DNA of 64,000 bases, taken from Nymphaea colorata (taxonomy: Eukaryota; Streptophyta; Magnoliopsida; Nymphaeales; Nymphaeaceae). The notes below the pieces were generated by a model. It made no database searches and was not told where the DNA came from. It saw nothing but the letters and a program-made list of their open reading frames with translations. The translations under genes were made by a program, and so were the position numbers. Positions 24,136 through 37,045 of the stretch are shown in pieces. How positions within the stretch are numbered: the first letter of the stretch is position 1; every line of letters starts with the position of its first letter. Location of the stretch: the NCBI RefSeq assembly GCF_008831285.2, contig NC_045141.1, positions 13,810,106-13,874,105 of the forward strand. The letters run 5' to 3'.

Positions 24136-25799
24136 TTTTCAAAATGGTAATGGTTGAATGGACTAGTCACTACCATCTAGGCTCAACAAGAAAAAGCAAG
24201 CAATAGATTTGCCAACAACAAGGAAGGAAATCAGGGCTGGGTCATAACCAATGGAATTGACAGAAAATAGCATTTTCTTTGCCTGTTGGCTTATATATAG
24301 CACAAATCATCTTTTCATGACAGAGCATTTGTTGTTCCTGAAACTAATTTTGTATTTTAGTTAAAAGATTTATGTTCGATACGGTATCAGGATTATCTTT
24401 TCTTTTGATTTTGAGACGTCTTGAAATATGATTTGGGCATATCCCGTTTGAGTTAATTGTTGAATTTTTGCTTGTATTTAGTCAAATAGTAAATAGTATA
24501 TAGTTGTTGAGCTAGCTAGAATTATGAAATGTTCATTATGATAGCGATTGATATTTGTTTGCTTTATCTGTTAAGGAATGCATACACCACAAGCTAGTTG
24601 CATCCAGGCGATCCTTGGATTGAACATGCTAGAAAGTTTATTTACTTCCATTGTTTATCATTTGATTCCAACCATTGTTATCGTTCCTTGGAAATGAACT
24701 TATATCAAATCGAGACAACTTTTTCTGTGTTTGGGAAAAGTGGACGGGGATTCGTCTAGAGACAAATTGTCTTCCGAATCGAGAGACGACTTTTCCTCTT
24801 CATCCCAAGATGTGCCCTTGAATTGAGGAGAATGAGAAGGAACTTAGAGAATTTTACTTTCATGGTAGTATTTATTTGTTTTTTACTGGTTACTCTTCAG
24901 AAAATAAGACTGATACTGTTTAACATTTATTTTGTTTGTGTTCACAGTAGACTTTGAAGTGGCAAAAGGAGTCGTACGCAACTTTAGTTCTCGATGTTAG
25001 GGCAATTAAAAGGGCCAGTCAAAGTGTAATTAGTTTTTTTTTTTTTTTTTAGTTTTGAGTACAGTTATAATTTTACATTTCAATATAGTTATAATTATAT
25101 TGAAAACTAAAAAATATTTTTCCTTTTCACCAACTAAAATTACTTTGGTGATGGGAAAAATAAACCTTCATTTGACGGCAAACGTATTTATCTGAACACT
25201 TTTTCTTCTTTTTTCCTATTTCCATGCCTCCCCATTAGCTTGTTGCCGGTACAAAATGATATTAAAAGCCGGCTGAGAGGCATTAATGATATATATAAGT
25301 TGAAGGGGCACTCATATATAAATAAATAAATTTGATGAAGGTTCTGTGTACTGGTGTGGGCAGTCGCCCACACTTGTCTCCGCTGCTTTAAATATCATCT
25401 ATATCCAAACTCGGCTTTGGATTGAAAAAGTACTAAAGAAGTCCAGTTATCCTAACCCATTGATTTTATCAAATCTAACCAATTAGTAAATGCGTTATTG
25501 CTGAAAATAATATATACTAAACATAAACAAAATAAAACAACTGTAATCAGGATACTTCATCCATTGACAATAGTGGAGACAGAAATTTCTGATTGAGGAG
25601 CATGCAACATGCAAACCTGTAGTCGAGCGCGGAAGATTGTATGACTGAACCCATGACCAAGGTCCACTCCTCGTCGAAAATTTTAGAGATGTCAATATAT
25701 TTTCCTATAGGATTTGGATGGATATCCAGCCTAATTGTTAAAAACCATGAAGGATATTTAAAAAATAATAATAATATCTGATTAAGAAACAAAATGGAT
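24136..25799. other. no gene recognised
   Basis: AT-rich DNA. 24350-24430 repeats 20690-20815, and 25640-25690 resembles 29735-29770 (TGAACCCA...ACCAAGGTCCACTCCTC). Poly-T runs occur at 25036-25050. Short open frames have no recognised content. Confidence 0.4.
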
Positions 25800-26115
25800 T
25801 TGGATTTAAAAAATATATAACAAGCTTCGCATCATCTTGGGCTTCTCTATCCAGAAGCTACCCAAGCCCACCATCATAACATTCAATGCAGATCACACCA
25901 ACTAGCGCAGAACAACCGGTTTCTATCAGTCTCTGCTTTCCTCCACCTCCTGAACACCACTGATATCGAAGGGCAGGTACCATATCTCTGTCTTTCGTCG
26001 CCTTATAAAGAATCCCGTTTTCTCTTCCGAACAACATGGATCTCCATTTCCGGCCACCACCGGTTAACCGATTTGTCTCTCTTTTTTTCTCATGTTCCTA
26101 GAAATAACATCATCT

Positions 26116-28201
26116 CCTTGATTTGGGAAAACATCATCAAAACCTGAAACAGACGCAACATTTGTAACATTTTTTTTGGGGAACGTCATGAAAACGTTAA
26201 TTGATTGCAAAATTAGATGCATTTTCATATCACGGTTGTTCACCCATCTGGGCTCAATGTTCACATTAGCCTACATATTCTGCATATTTTGCAATCATTT
26301 TTTAATATATATCCTTCACATCCTAATCTGCTATCAAAACTCTTCATATCTTTTTGTTGGGTAGAATTTTCTTTATACTTCCATCACTGCCAACAACAAC
26401 TGCTAATTTTATCTACTATTCCAGTCTCTACTAACACAATTTACAATAGTATTTGTGAACAGGTCGATCCAATCCTTAAAAAAAAAAGAAGAAAAACGAG
26501 AAAAAGGACAAGGATGAGCCAAAGAAAAGGGATTACCACACATTGCTTCTTTATTTACAAGTTATTTTGCTTTCTCTAATTTTTGACATTATTTTTATGA
26601 ATATTATATATTAGATATTTTTTGTCATGATACGTATGCTTTATCACAGGCTTACTGCGGCGCGTCGCTTCATTGCACATAACAACTTTAATCTATAGTA
26701 CCCCTCTTACTCCCTCTCTCAAGTGGACCCTTCTCCCACCCTGCTGTTGAGTCTGACAGCCCTCCAACGGCTATTGCACTCCTCTTGCCAGAAGAATGCT
26801 TGCTAGATGAGGGTGGTGGCGTTCAAAGAGCATTGGCCTACAGGTCGGGTCCGGGAAAGGGGGCACTCCCTTCTCCACTGTCTCTCTTCTTCCCCTCCAT
26901 CTGTACGAAACTCAATGGCATCATCCACTGTCTAACAAGAGCCGCCCCTCTTTTGCCAGTAGCCGCTCCCAGCTGGAGGAGGGTGGCGGCTGTTGGCTGG
27001 TTGAATGAGGTTAAGTAGTCTTCTGATAATCATCCATGATTGCGGATTGCTTGCACAGGCAATGGAAAACCCACGTTGATTATAAACAAAAATTGAAGGT
27101 ATTTATTATGTACCCGTCCTTTCGATTCCTCTTCCTTGACATAGCGCCAAAATCGATAACCGATTGGAGCCTTTACAATAAGCAAAGACAATTAGCGAGT
27201 TCTTAATCTATTTTCTAAGAACTTAGGAGTCATTTTTGACAATAGGAATAGTAACAAACTGCTTTATTAAATGTTCATAAAGATTTGAGAAGATTCATGA
27301 AATGTATCATGTTCCATGAATCTGCCTGATGAGGACAGTATGTTCTTGCATTCCATGAATGTGTTCCTTTTTTAGGTTTATGTAGGACATTATATGTTAT
27401 TATTTTTATTGTTAGGGATTGTTTGACAGAAGTAATACATTGTTACTATTTTATAAGAATATTTCAAAAATTAGGACAGATTCATAAAAACATTGTAACA
27501 CAGTGTTATATAAATTTGTTTCAATATAGATTCATGAATCAGTAACACATTGTTATTGTCTAACGAATTTGCTTTAGTTTTAAATAAAATTCATTCAACA
27601 GTGTGTTATATTGCACATGAATCTATCTCTTTTTTTTTAGTAAATTTATAGGTGTTACTATTGCTAAACGGCCCCTTAGAGTTGATCATTGGATTTATTG
27701 TTGGACACATAATGGGCTCCATTAAAAACCCTTTTGAGCAGTATTGTAGAAAATGGTTTGAAAATAGGATCGGTTATGCTGCTGTTTCGGTGAATCGGCC
27801 ATTTCAGCAATTCATCCAGCTGAATTGGTCACGAATCGGTAAAAAACTAAAAACTGATTTTTTGCTAGAAAAAGAAATTTATAAAAATTAATTAAAAATT
27901 TCTTTAAAAAGTTTGAAAACTAGTTAATTGACACATGGAAATTTTAATTCGGCCACCAATCCCGCTGCTTCGATTTGAGTAATAACGAAGAAAGCACAGA
28001 GAGAATGGCGAGAGGATTACCATCGCCAACATCTCTAATTTAGCCAGACTGTAATGGTGTCCGGCCACCATTGGATGGCTGCCATCTTATTCTTCCAAGA
28101 GGTCATCATTTTTGCCCGTACCAAGACGCCATCAGCAGTCCGAGAGCTATATATATAGTTAGTTCTTACTAGATATAAGGGAACGTAGGGCCAATTGAGG
28201 G
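26116..28201. other. non-coding part of unit 2
   Basis: Mostly shared with 9300-10320 of unit 1. About 27215-27670 is private and looks like a GTAACA/TGTTAC-rich hAT-like element (right end on the complement TAAGGGGCCGTTTAGCAATA), with a second similar element start inside near 27413. 27670-28030 is unrecognised. Confidence 0.5.
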
Positions 28202-28488
28202 TAAGGGTGGGCATGATACTCGATACTCGACAATACCCAGTACCTTGCTTGACTCAAGCTTGGGCTGAGCTTTAAAATTGAGCATTTGGTTGGGTCAGCC
28301 TAACAATTTTTTTAACATTATTATTATACATAATTATATATAATTTGTTATATTTAATTATATTTATATGTTGCTTTACATTATAAAACACACTTTCAAT
28401 TCTAATCATATCGAGATGAGCCCAGGCTGTCTTGGGCCGCTAAAGCTCATCCCTTTGTCGGGCTGGACCTACCTAATGCGCATCCTTA
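28202..28488. mobile_element. old hAT-like element, unit 2 copy
   Basis: Ends TAAGGGTGGGCATGATAC and, on the complement, TAAGGATGCGCATTAGG. Same location relative to neighbours as 10324-10610. Confidence 0.45.
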
Positions 28489-28582
28489 ATAAAGAGAGGG
28501 AGAAAGGAAAAAAAAATAGATGACTGACAAGGCTGTCCACTAAAAAGATATATTTATAAAGTCATTCTTCACACACTCTTTT

Positions 28583-28584
<2 letters not shown>

Positions 28585-28615
<31 letters not shown>
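28585..28615. repeat. (AT)n microsatellite
   Basis: About 31 bp, at the place of the roughly 270-bp run in unit 1. The flank shows the state without the two MITEs seen at 10990-11400. Confidence 0.9.
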
Positions 28616-28617
<2 letters not shown>

Positions 28618-30107
28618 GTTTAATTATATATCACAAACTGTCACCCATATAATTCATGTAAATGGTATTTTTGAGTGACATAATTTTAGTATTTATTCAT
28701 CCAGCAACATTTGCTACACAAGAAAATAGAGAGAGAGAGACAGACAGACAAAAAGACAGAGAGAATAATTGGTACTTCCCATTTACATGAAGATACCATA
28801 TTTTAGTAAATATTGGATCCATTTGCTACACCAACCGTTTAATTACAGAGAGGGCTTGCACTGCCCTCTCTGTATATATGAGTCAAGGTATACCGACCAA
28901 TACGAGACACCATATTGATGAGCAAAATAATCGGGGAAAATGGATCCAATATTTACCAACATGGATATCGGTCTTATTTAATTTATAAGCTTTAACTTTT
29001 CATTCCTATTTGGGACACGGACCTTACTTTTGCTTATGAATATTGCAAGAAGTAGATCCAAAATTAAGTTAAATCATGGTATCATATAAGTGAGCATTGC
29101 AACTTATAAATTGCTTAGTCCAACTAATGGTCCCCCTCCCTTGTGGACATGACAATTTGATTATCTGCTTTTGCTATCAAATATTAATGACGAAATGTTT
29201 CTTTATCATGTATATATGTTGATCCACCTGTACGCATTATTTGATGATCTTCAATACTGTTGGAAGGTCATCCCTAGAACTGATCTTTTAGAGACTGCTG
29301 TGAGTGTTGTCATTACCAAATGATCTTTTGAAAGATTTGGGAACAGTAATCACAAATGAGAAGAAGAAATTAGGGTCATCTGATACTCAAACTGAGCGGC
29401 TAATAATGTTGTTCATGGACCAAGATTAGTTTAGAATAGCCGTTTCTCTCTTATCTACATTACGTTTCATTCTTCTTTTGTACAGTAGTGTACATGTGTT
29501 TATCCTACTGTTCTAAGTTATTTTTCAAGAAAAAGGATAATGAGTGAAAATAAATGAACTTACATGTTTATTACAGATTTGAGATATGCAGTGATAGGAG
29601 ATGACTGAAGATCTCATATCCATGGATTTGAAGTCCGGCCCCATTTTTTTAGTTTTAAACTTCAAACAATAGATTTGAAGTCCCCGTCTATCATATGCTA
29701 ACGGAGTACATTCTAGTTTAGGGCTTGGACGGTTTCTATGGCTGAACCCAGGACCAAGGTCCACTCCTCATTAAAACCTGCAGGACCTTGCTCAGCTTCT
29801 GCATGCTGTGCAACCCTTTTCCCTTATGCCAGTTGACCTCATAAATTAGTAACCACACGCCCTCTTTTCTTAAAATAGACTCCCTTTGATTTATTCAATT
29901 ACAAAGAAACTGAAAACCAAGTACATAATACAACCTTTATGAATTACTTGACCTTTCAAGTAGAGTTCAACACTGGGGGCAGTTTGAACGCATTAACGTC
30001 TTGTTACTGTCTCCTAAACCCATTCAAAAAAATAAAGCACATTCATAAAACATATAAGATGATATTTATGAATTCACTGCATTCTTTTTCGGTTGCCACA
30101 CAACTCC
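28616..30107. other. non-coding part of unit 2 downstream of the P450
   Basis: 28618-28730 matches 11400-11520. 28860-29600 matches 12640-13500. 29735-29930 matches 13770-13960. About 29965-30090 is the old GGCAGTTTGA element remnant next to the P450 end. Confidence 0.65.
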
Positions 30108-30997
30108 TTAGCCATAGAATGCTTGCGGCAGGCGCGGAGCCAGTAGCACATTTAAGGTGGTGCCAAACCCTAACGGGTTATCATCATCAAAGGAGGAGTC
30201 GGCTGCAAGAAGCTTCATGTCAAAGCCTTGCAGCAGACGGGCCAGGGCAATGTGCACTACGCGGAGTGCAAATGAGATGGCCGGGCACATCCTTCGACCC
30301 GATCCAAAGGGGAGCAGCTGGAAGTCCAGCCCCTGCACATTCACGTTGCTTCCTAGAAACCGCTCGGGTTGAAACTGGTCTGGGTCAGCCCAAACCCGCA
30401 GATCGTGATGTATCTTCCACAAGTTGACCAATAGCTTAGTGCCAGCTGGAACACAGAACCCGCCGACCTGGCAATCCTCTATGGACTCTCGAAGTGCTAG
30501 CAGAGGTGTAGGTGGGCCCAAGCGTAGGCTTTCCTTGATGGCCGCCTGCAAATAGACCAAGTTGTTAAAGGTCAGACTCATTTACAGTTCTCTCTTTGCC
30601 CACATGGTGATCCAGCTCCTCCTGGACCTTCTTCAGAGCATTGGGATGAAGTAGCAGCAAGTAAATGGTTCGGATCATTGCAGATGCTGTACTGTCATTT
30701 CCAGCAGTCATCATGGACTGAAAAACATGAAAGTGAAAGTGAAAGATAATTACAAGTAATTACAAAAATAATATAAAAAAATAATATAACTTGGAAAGAA
30801 AAAGCATACCAATATATATATATATATAATTCAGTCTTTTTAAGATGCGTGGTCTCTGTTGTACTTCAACATGTATATTAGTGACTTCTATTTTGCAATC
30901 AGAAAGCTGCCACCCTATGCTGAAAATAGAGATTAGCCGCTCGCCAACTCCCATCCAAAGCCGTTGCACCAACTTTAGGGACTAAATTTTGAATGGC

Positions 30998-31039
<42 letters not shown>

Positions 31040-32130
31040 TTTTTTCTTGAGCAGGATATATTGAATATATAGCTGGAATGAACAGCAAACATGCAAGCTT
31101 CATCTTCATTGAGACTGAATATATTGCACATGAATCCCGCTCTATATATAGTTAGTTCTTACTTTAGACTGAACCGGCGACACTGGATTGCGTCTTACCG
31201 TGACACCGCACTTGACCGCTCGATTGGCCCCTTCATCTTCACTGAAATGAGAGAGCAACACGTCGATGAAGTCATGGCTTCTGTAGTCGGAGGTGGACTC
31301 CTTCTCTGTCGATGTTCCTCCACGCATCGGCCAAGAAAGGTATCCAACTCCCTCGCAACCCTTTTCATGGTGCCGATCCACCCTTTGATGTCAAGCACCT
31401 CAAGAAATGGGAAAAAGTCAGATGCCACAAACACCATAAAGAGTTTCACGGCCTCCCTACTGCATCGAGCAAACTCACGTGCCTTATCGTCGTTGCCGCC
31501 TCGGCTGACGATGCAGTCTTCTCCAGCCACGGTCCGGGCCACCACGTTGAACGTGAGCTCCTCGACCAACTTCCTCATATTCACCTTCAGCGGCTGCCGA
31601 TGGTTGGCCAGCCACAGCCTGTAGGTTCGACTGACTTGTGCATCGATCTCGGATGCGCGGAGATCTCCGAAGGATCTAATCCGCCGGTTGGAGAGCATCT
31701 CCTCCGCTGCTATCCTTCTCATCTCACGCCAGTGATCTCCATAGGGAGCAAAGGGAAACATGAAGCCGTCGTCGGCCAGCTACTTGGCGGCCGCGGAGAG
31801 CAGCCGGTTGCTGAAGGCGAGGTTGTTGGTGGTGAAACACTCCTTGGCCATCTCCCAGCTGCTCACAACCAGCACCCCGCGAAGCCCCAGCTGGAGCATG
31901 AGGACAGGGCCATACTCTTCATGCCAGCGTGAGAAGGTCTCCTTCAGAGCTTGAGATTTGGAGGAGAGCAGGTGCAGGTGGCCGACAACGGGCAACCATC
32001 CTGTAGGCATAGGGGGCTGAGCTGCCCCGCCTTTTCTCTTCATTAACATCGTTGAGAGCTTGAAAAAAAGGAAGATGAACAAGAAACAGGCGCCGATGAG
32101 GAGGCTCAAGGGACGGAATTAGGAGGGCCA
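30108..32130 (-). pseudogene. cytochrome P450, CYP82-like, copy 2 (two exons, disrupted)
   Basis: Same organisation as copy 1: exon 1 32130-31199, intron 31198-30718 (481 bp, GT...AG), exon 2 30717-30108. Motifs: anchor ACFLFIFLFF, SSWEMAKECF, I-helix AGNDST, ESLR, PERF and haem region FGSGRRMCPA, where the last glycine of FxxGxRxCxG is alanine. Lesions differ from copy 1. A net 14-bp shortening after the ATG shifts the frame before the anchor. A TAG at 31780-31782 sits where copy 1 has tyrosine. One base is missing near 31290, and one extra base near 30570 (CCTTTAAC on the minus strand) shifts the frame in SDLNNL. The protein ends with a short extension AFYG. Confidence 0.9.
31000..31033. 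repeat. (AT)n microsatellite in the P450 copy 2 intron
   Basis: About 33 bp of AT repeats; not present in the copy 1 intron. Confidence 0.85.
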
Positions 32131-32176
32131 TGTTTCCCGATTTGATGCACAGGGACGGATGCCTGCCGGTGTAGCT

Positions 32177-32184
32177 ATATATAA
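32177..32184 (-). promoter_or_regulatory. TATA box of P450 copy 2
   Basis: TATATATA on the minus strand about 47 bp before the ATG at 32130, in the same context as copy 1. Confidence 0.6.
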
Positions 32185-32437
32185 TTCTTGCCCAGCCCGT
32201 CGTCATGAACCTAAGCTTAATAGTGAGTTAAAGATAGCACGTCACACTCTCTACATTATTTTCTATATTTTAAGGAATCTCTCATGTTACAACAAGAATA
32301 TTGAGTTAAGAAATATATTACAGTAGATAGATTATATCGCTTGGCAGTGGATGTTGAGGTAGAGATGAATTGATCAAGGTGATGGTGGTGTAGGTGACGG
32401 TTCTCATTATTGTTTTCATTGTTAGATTAGTTTGGGG

Positions 32438-32597
32438 CAGTGGCGTAGCCACATGCCCACACTAGCTTCACAAAATTAGTTTAATATATATGTTAATGTT
32501 TTGATATGTTTGATTAATATACATTTAATTGTTCTAAAGAAATTAAAGGTATTGAATGAGTGTCCCCACCAGAAAAAATTTTTTGGCTCCACTAGTG
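32438..32597. mobile_element. hAT-like MITE, CAGTGGCG family, about 160 bp
   Basis: Begins CAGTGGCGTAGCC and ends near GGCTCCACTAG. The flanks AGTTTGGGG and GGTTTTGGG are nearly equal. Unit 1 has the uninterrupted sequence (GTTATATTGGTTTTGGGTAG at 16502-16521), which confirms an insertion. Confidence 0.65.
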
Positions 32598-32840
32598 GTT
32601 TTGGGTAGGTCCAAAATGGAGATGGAGGTGTTGGGTGAAGTGAAGGTGGACGATGGATGAGGATTGTGTTAATAAGGGGTTGAGGCAAATTTAACTAATG
32701 TTGTTTAATTTGAATTAATTAGTGAGCCTGTGTTTTTTTATATAAAGAAAACCAACTGCTAATTATGTCTTACTTGAAGTGCTAATTTCATGGGCTGGAA
32801 TGACTTTCTACAGGACAAGCCCTTCATGGCTCTTTGTAAG

Positions 32841-33153
32841 TAGTGGTGAACAACGAGTCGAGCTACTCGAGCTTGACTCGTTAAAGCTCAGCTCGTGAAC
32901 GACTTCAAGCCGAGTCATTTGCTTAATAAATCGAGCTCGAGTTTATGAGTTGACTCGTTCAAATATTCGAGTTGAGTTCAAGCTCAACACATAACTGCTA
33001 TGTCGAGCTGGAGCCTTAATCGAGTTTGTCGAGCATTAATCAAGTCGAGCTTGAGTTGCTTCCATCGAGTTATTCTCGAGCTCGAGGTTTCATTAATGGA
33101 GTCGAGCTCGAGCTGACTGAACTTGGGCTGGACTCAGCTCGTGTTAACCCTTA
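32841..33153. mobile_element. hAT-like MITE, GAGCTCGA-rich, 313 bp
   Basis: A perfect 8-bp duplication TTTGTAAG flanks it (32833-32840 and 33154-33161). It starts TAGTGGTGAACAACGAG and its complement starts TAAGGGTTAACACGAG. Unit 3 has the empty site (CTCCTTGTAAGACACATG near 53550-53570). The interior is dense in GAGCTCGA and TCGAGCT words. No coding capacity. Confidence 0.85.
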
Positions 33154-34715
33154 TTTGTAAGACACATATATCCATCACGCGAGGATTGAAGCGAAGGTGA
33201 TGAATCGGTTTTAGAATTGAATAGGTTTTCAAATCAAATGAATGGGCCAACAAAAAGATTGATCGGAAAATCGAGTAAGAATCGAAGTCATGAGAATTTC
33301 ATGTGAATTAATTGATCAAATTAAAATTTATACCTTTTAAACAATCAAAACCAAAGGGCAGAAAATTATTAAAATTGAAAATAAACTAATTCAAAAGCAA
33401 GAAAATAGATTTTTTGTTACTGCATTATGCATGAGAATTCTAATCCAATGGGTTTCAAGTTTGAAGCGGCCTTCATAAAAGCCTATCTGAGCAATTTGTA
33501 ACTAGGCAAATGAACAATAAATTTAATTGTTAGATGATATGAGAATGTTAAACTGTCGAGTGACCCCACATTTACGACCGAATGGACTGCTTAGTCTGTG
33601 GATGCATATGCCATACCATGAACGCAATGGCAATAAATATTAATGGCATGGCAAACCCAAGGGACCCAGTCTAGGTCCGGGGCGTCGGCCTTGATCACTC
33701 AGTCTTGGGTCTACAAGCCTGACCGGAAATGACCACTTCCAAAGCTGTCGAGCCTGACCCATAACGACTTGTACCCGAATCATATCCTAGACCGTTGGTG
33801 CACCATTCCTTGTTCTTTGTCTTAATATGATATCGGGGATGAGTAGGAAGAGATTGGTCGTCCCTTTTAAATCTACGTGAAAAATGTCAGTGTCCTAGAC
33901 TCAAACAGCCATTGCTGATAAGGTTGCCGAGACTTTACTGCGTTATCTTCATTGTTGCTAATCTATTGGTGATGTTTGATTGGTGTGTCTCTTTTGAAAT
34001 GATTAATCCTCCACCTACTCAGGTTGAATGATTATACTGAGACTTAGGTAGGGTACGGTATACTATTAACTTAAATATCGTGGTCCTATCGTTTACTGTT
34101 CAAGAAAACGGCACCCAATAGTGCTACGCTTTTTACTCGTTGCCTACCCAACCAGTTATATTATACCCCTTAAAACCATAATTAATGTCCTCTTAGCTTC
34201 AAAGCGACAAATTAATCTCAGGTCAGAAGAAGGAGGAGAGGAGACGTATGTCTGAAGATCCATAAATCTCAAGAAGCAAAGTTTACAAATCCAGAGTTTA
34301 GTCCTTGCATATTGAAAACAAAGGATTTCAAATCCTTGTCAGAAATAATCAAGTGAAATCCTAAGATCCTAACAGCTTAAGCGACAACTGAAGTCCTACT
34401 CCTTCTTATTATCAAGATCCAAAGCTGCATCAGCGCCAGATGGCAAGATCCGCACATGCACCAATTTGCACGCACATCCTGCCCTATACAGTACATGAAC
34501 ATAGTCACAAAATCATATCACTAGTGCTTCTCTCACAAAATTTTAACTGTTAGTTTATCTTTTGCCACAAATTCGTGTCGTAAACCAGCCTCGGATCACA
34601 TCTGATAGAAGGCGATAATAGTAAGATGAAAATATTTTAACGCCGATAATGAACCACAGTCATCCAATTATCCACAACTCTATATCCTCACCTTAGCATA
34701 CCAGTGATTTGGCAT
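33154..34715. other. non-coding part of unit 2 upstream of the His/Pro-rich locus
   Basis: 33290-33760 matches 16540-17010. 33770-34000 matches 18240-18470 and 53590-53800. 34020-34375 is private to this unit and unrecognised. 34375-34715 matches 18500-18833 and 53880-54218. Confidence 0.6.
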
Positions 34716-34723
34716 TACAAATA
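34716..34723 (+). promoter_or_regulatory. mutated TATA box, unit 2 His/Pro-rich locus
   Basis: TACAAATA in the same context (GGCATTACAAATAG) where units 1 and 3 have TATAAATA. Confidence 0.5.
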
Positions 34724-34804
34724 GAGGTCTTATGACCCCAATTTCAAGGAAGACAAAGAAGAAGAAGAAGAGGGAAAGAAGAACTAAGAAAAAGAGAAGA
34801 AAGA

Positions 34805-34909
34805 ATGAGGCACCCACCTCCTAGTGATCACCACGGGCCTCCCCCACCTCCTGGTGATCACCACAGACCTCCCCATCAAGGCCCACCTGGTGGCCCTGCC
34901 CACCCTTAA
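34805..34909 (+). pseudogene. His/Pro-rich small protein locus, unit 2, truncated
   Basis: ATG at 34805 follows a purine-rich leader, as in unit 3. The frame encodes 34 residues starting MRHPPPSDHHGPPPPPGDHH and stops at TAA (34907-34909) where unit 3 has a glutamate codon. The internal repeat region is shorter than in unit 3, and a HGHHPH tail remains readable after the stop. With the mutated TATA box it is probably a decaying copy. Confidence 0.55.
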
Positions 34910-35255
34910 CCACACGGCCACCACCCACACTAGGTGCACACCTACCTGTCAGCCATGAGGGTTCGTTTCTACCACCTCTAGCTATGCAAGTGCCACAACA
35001 AGATATGCTTAAGTTTGCTTCCTTCCTCCATGTAACAAACAACTTAATTAAGTAAGACGTGCTTTGCTAAAGTCTAGCTTTTGTATTTCTACTCAGCATG
35101 AATGAACAGTACTCTTGTGGTTTATGCGACTGCTGTATCAAACTACTCCCTATTATTTTGTTCTGAAAAGCCTACTAAGAGAAGGAGGAAGAAGGGGGCG
35201 CAACTACAACTTCAAGTCTACAACCAACTTGAGTGCCCGTAGAACCTCACCTTAA
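34910..35255. other. 3' flank of the unit 2 His/Pro-rich locus
   Basis: Closely matches 54516-54830. The block starting CTGTCAGCCATGAGGGTTCG, present in all three units, may be 3' untranslated sequence. The match ends at the boundary with unit 3. Confidence 0.45.
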
Positions 35256-35424
35256 GTACCTCTATAATTGAGGAAGAATTTACCTACCTCCTCACTTATT
35301 ACCTCTTCGAGTGTCTCATCTTCAATTGCTTTTCTTTGATAGTTTTCCATCTTTCCGGCAATAGCAATACCTTATGACCGTCAATTAAGGCCCTCAACTA
35401 AACTGTGACTTTGGGTAGGACCGT

Positions 35425-37041
35425 TCAATTGGACGGCCTTGATGGCGTTTGTGTTTTTCCTTCCTTTCAGTTTTCAGTCCTTTATCTCTTAGTGATTTTC
35501 TATACCAATGTTATTAGAGGCCTACCATCCATCCGGGCGTCCGAGAATGCGTGAAGTGAGCACCTCCAAATTCATCAGGTGAGCAGAGTAAGTTTCTTAG
35601 GTTGATGTTACATATTTAAATTTTTTACAGTATAAATATGCAAGGGTGCTTCTCAAAACCATTGACTCAAGGCTGCCTACATCTTTCATTTCAAAATACA
35701 CTTTGCTGTGCTGCCTCTGTGTATGTAACGAGCGTATGCAAAATTTGGATCCTACTAACAATATGTACATTTACTTTCGTTCTCAAACATTATATATATG
35801 CATGTGCATGAGATAACAAATATGTATGAACTAATCATAAGCATGCAATAATGTTTATGAGATGACAAAAAATTTATGATATAATAAGATAATGCTAACC
35901 ATAAGTATGACATAACGTTTATGAGATAACAAAAGATTTATGAGATAATGATGTAATAACTGAACGTATGAGATAATGCTAAACATAAATATGAGATAAA
36001 CTTTATGAAATAAAATATTTATGAGATAATGGATGGATGTAAAGTATGAGATGTTGTTCATGAGATTTTTTTTAAATATTTATGAGATAATGAAATAACG
36101 CTATTAGCATAGCATGGAAGCAAAAATATTTTTTTACAGCTTAAATGCGTATATTGGTCATAACGTTATGTATATATAGATTAATAAATTTTACTTTATC
36201 AAATCTCCAAATCATTTTTTTGGGTTTTCTACTTTTGTCCCTACAAAAAGTTTTTTTTATATTAATCAATGGCATTTTATGTGGTTATTAAAATGACGCA
36301 TGAAAATTTCATACACAGGGATGACTTATATAACAAGCTTCCCATGGTCTCCAGCTTGTCTATCCAGAAGCTGCCCAAGTCCACCATCATAACATTCAAC
36401 GCTACCAGCACAGATCGACCGGTTTCTCCCACTCTCTGCTTTCCACCACCTCTTGAACACCACTCATCTCAAAGAGTAGGTATCACGTCTCTTCTTGTCT
36501 TGTAAAGAATCATATTCTCTCTTCCAAACCTCATGCATCTTTATTGCCGACCACCACCAGTAAACCGGTTTGTCTTCCTCTTTTTCTCTCATGTTCCTCT
36601 TTCTAAAAAACTAGAGCCAATGCCTTCTCCTTGATTTGGGGAAACGTCATCAAAACATGAAACGAATGCAAAATTTGTAAAACTTTATTTGGAGAAACGT
36701 GATGAAAACATTAAACTAGTGCAAATGGTTGTACACTCTTTGTTGGGCCCAATGTTCACATTAGCCTTCATATTGTGCATATTTTCCAATCATTTTTTAA
36801 TATATATCCTTAACATGCTAACCAGTCATTTTTTAATATATATCCTTAACATCCTAACCAGTCATTTTTTAATATATATCCTTAACATCCTAACCAGCTA
36901 TCACAACTCTTCATTTTTTTTTGTTGGGTAGAATTTTCTTTATACTTCCATCATTGCCAGCAGCAGCTGCTAATTTTATCGACTATTCCAAACTTCTGAT
37001 ACAGAACTGTTCTTTTCACTGCAATATTTGTGAACAGGTTG
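35425..37041. other. non-coding left part of unit 3
   Basis: 35810-36110 holds the ATGAGATAA-type repeats. 36295-36600 matches 8930-9250. 36787-36894 holds three copies of a 36-bp unit (CAGTCATTTTTTAATATATA and following) where units 1 and 2 have one. The 80-codon frame across it is an artefact of that repeat. Confidence 0.65.
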
Positions 37042-37045
37042 AACC

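Larger units (their letters stand above)
25800..35255. repeat. duplicated segment, unit 2
   Basis: Colinear with unit 1 from block 8930 onward: 25815-26115, 26450-27020, 28040-28200, 28860-29600, 29735-29930, P450 at 30090-32130, 32200-33760, 33770-34440 and the His/Pro-rich locus at 34440-35000. 35000-35240 matches unit 3 at 54600-54820. The unit 1 start (6817-8900) has no counterpart before 25800. Confidence 0.8.

Noticed and set aside
27652-27891. 79-codon plus-strand frame
   Set aside because: It starts in an AT-rich hAT-like element end and has no recognisable motif or conservation in the other units.
30108-32130. Alternative in-frame start for P450 copy 2 at 32107-32109
   Set aside because: The codon there is TTG, not ATG; the only ATG at the expected place (32128-32130) is out of frame with the anchor.
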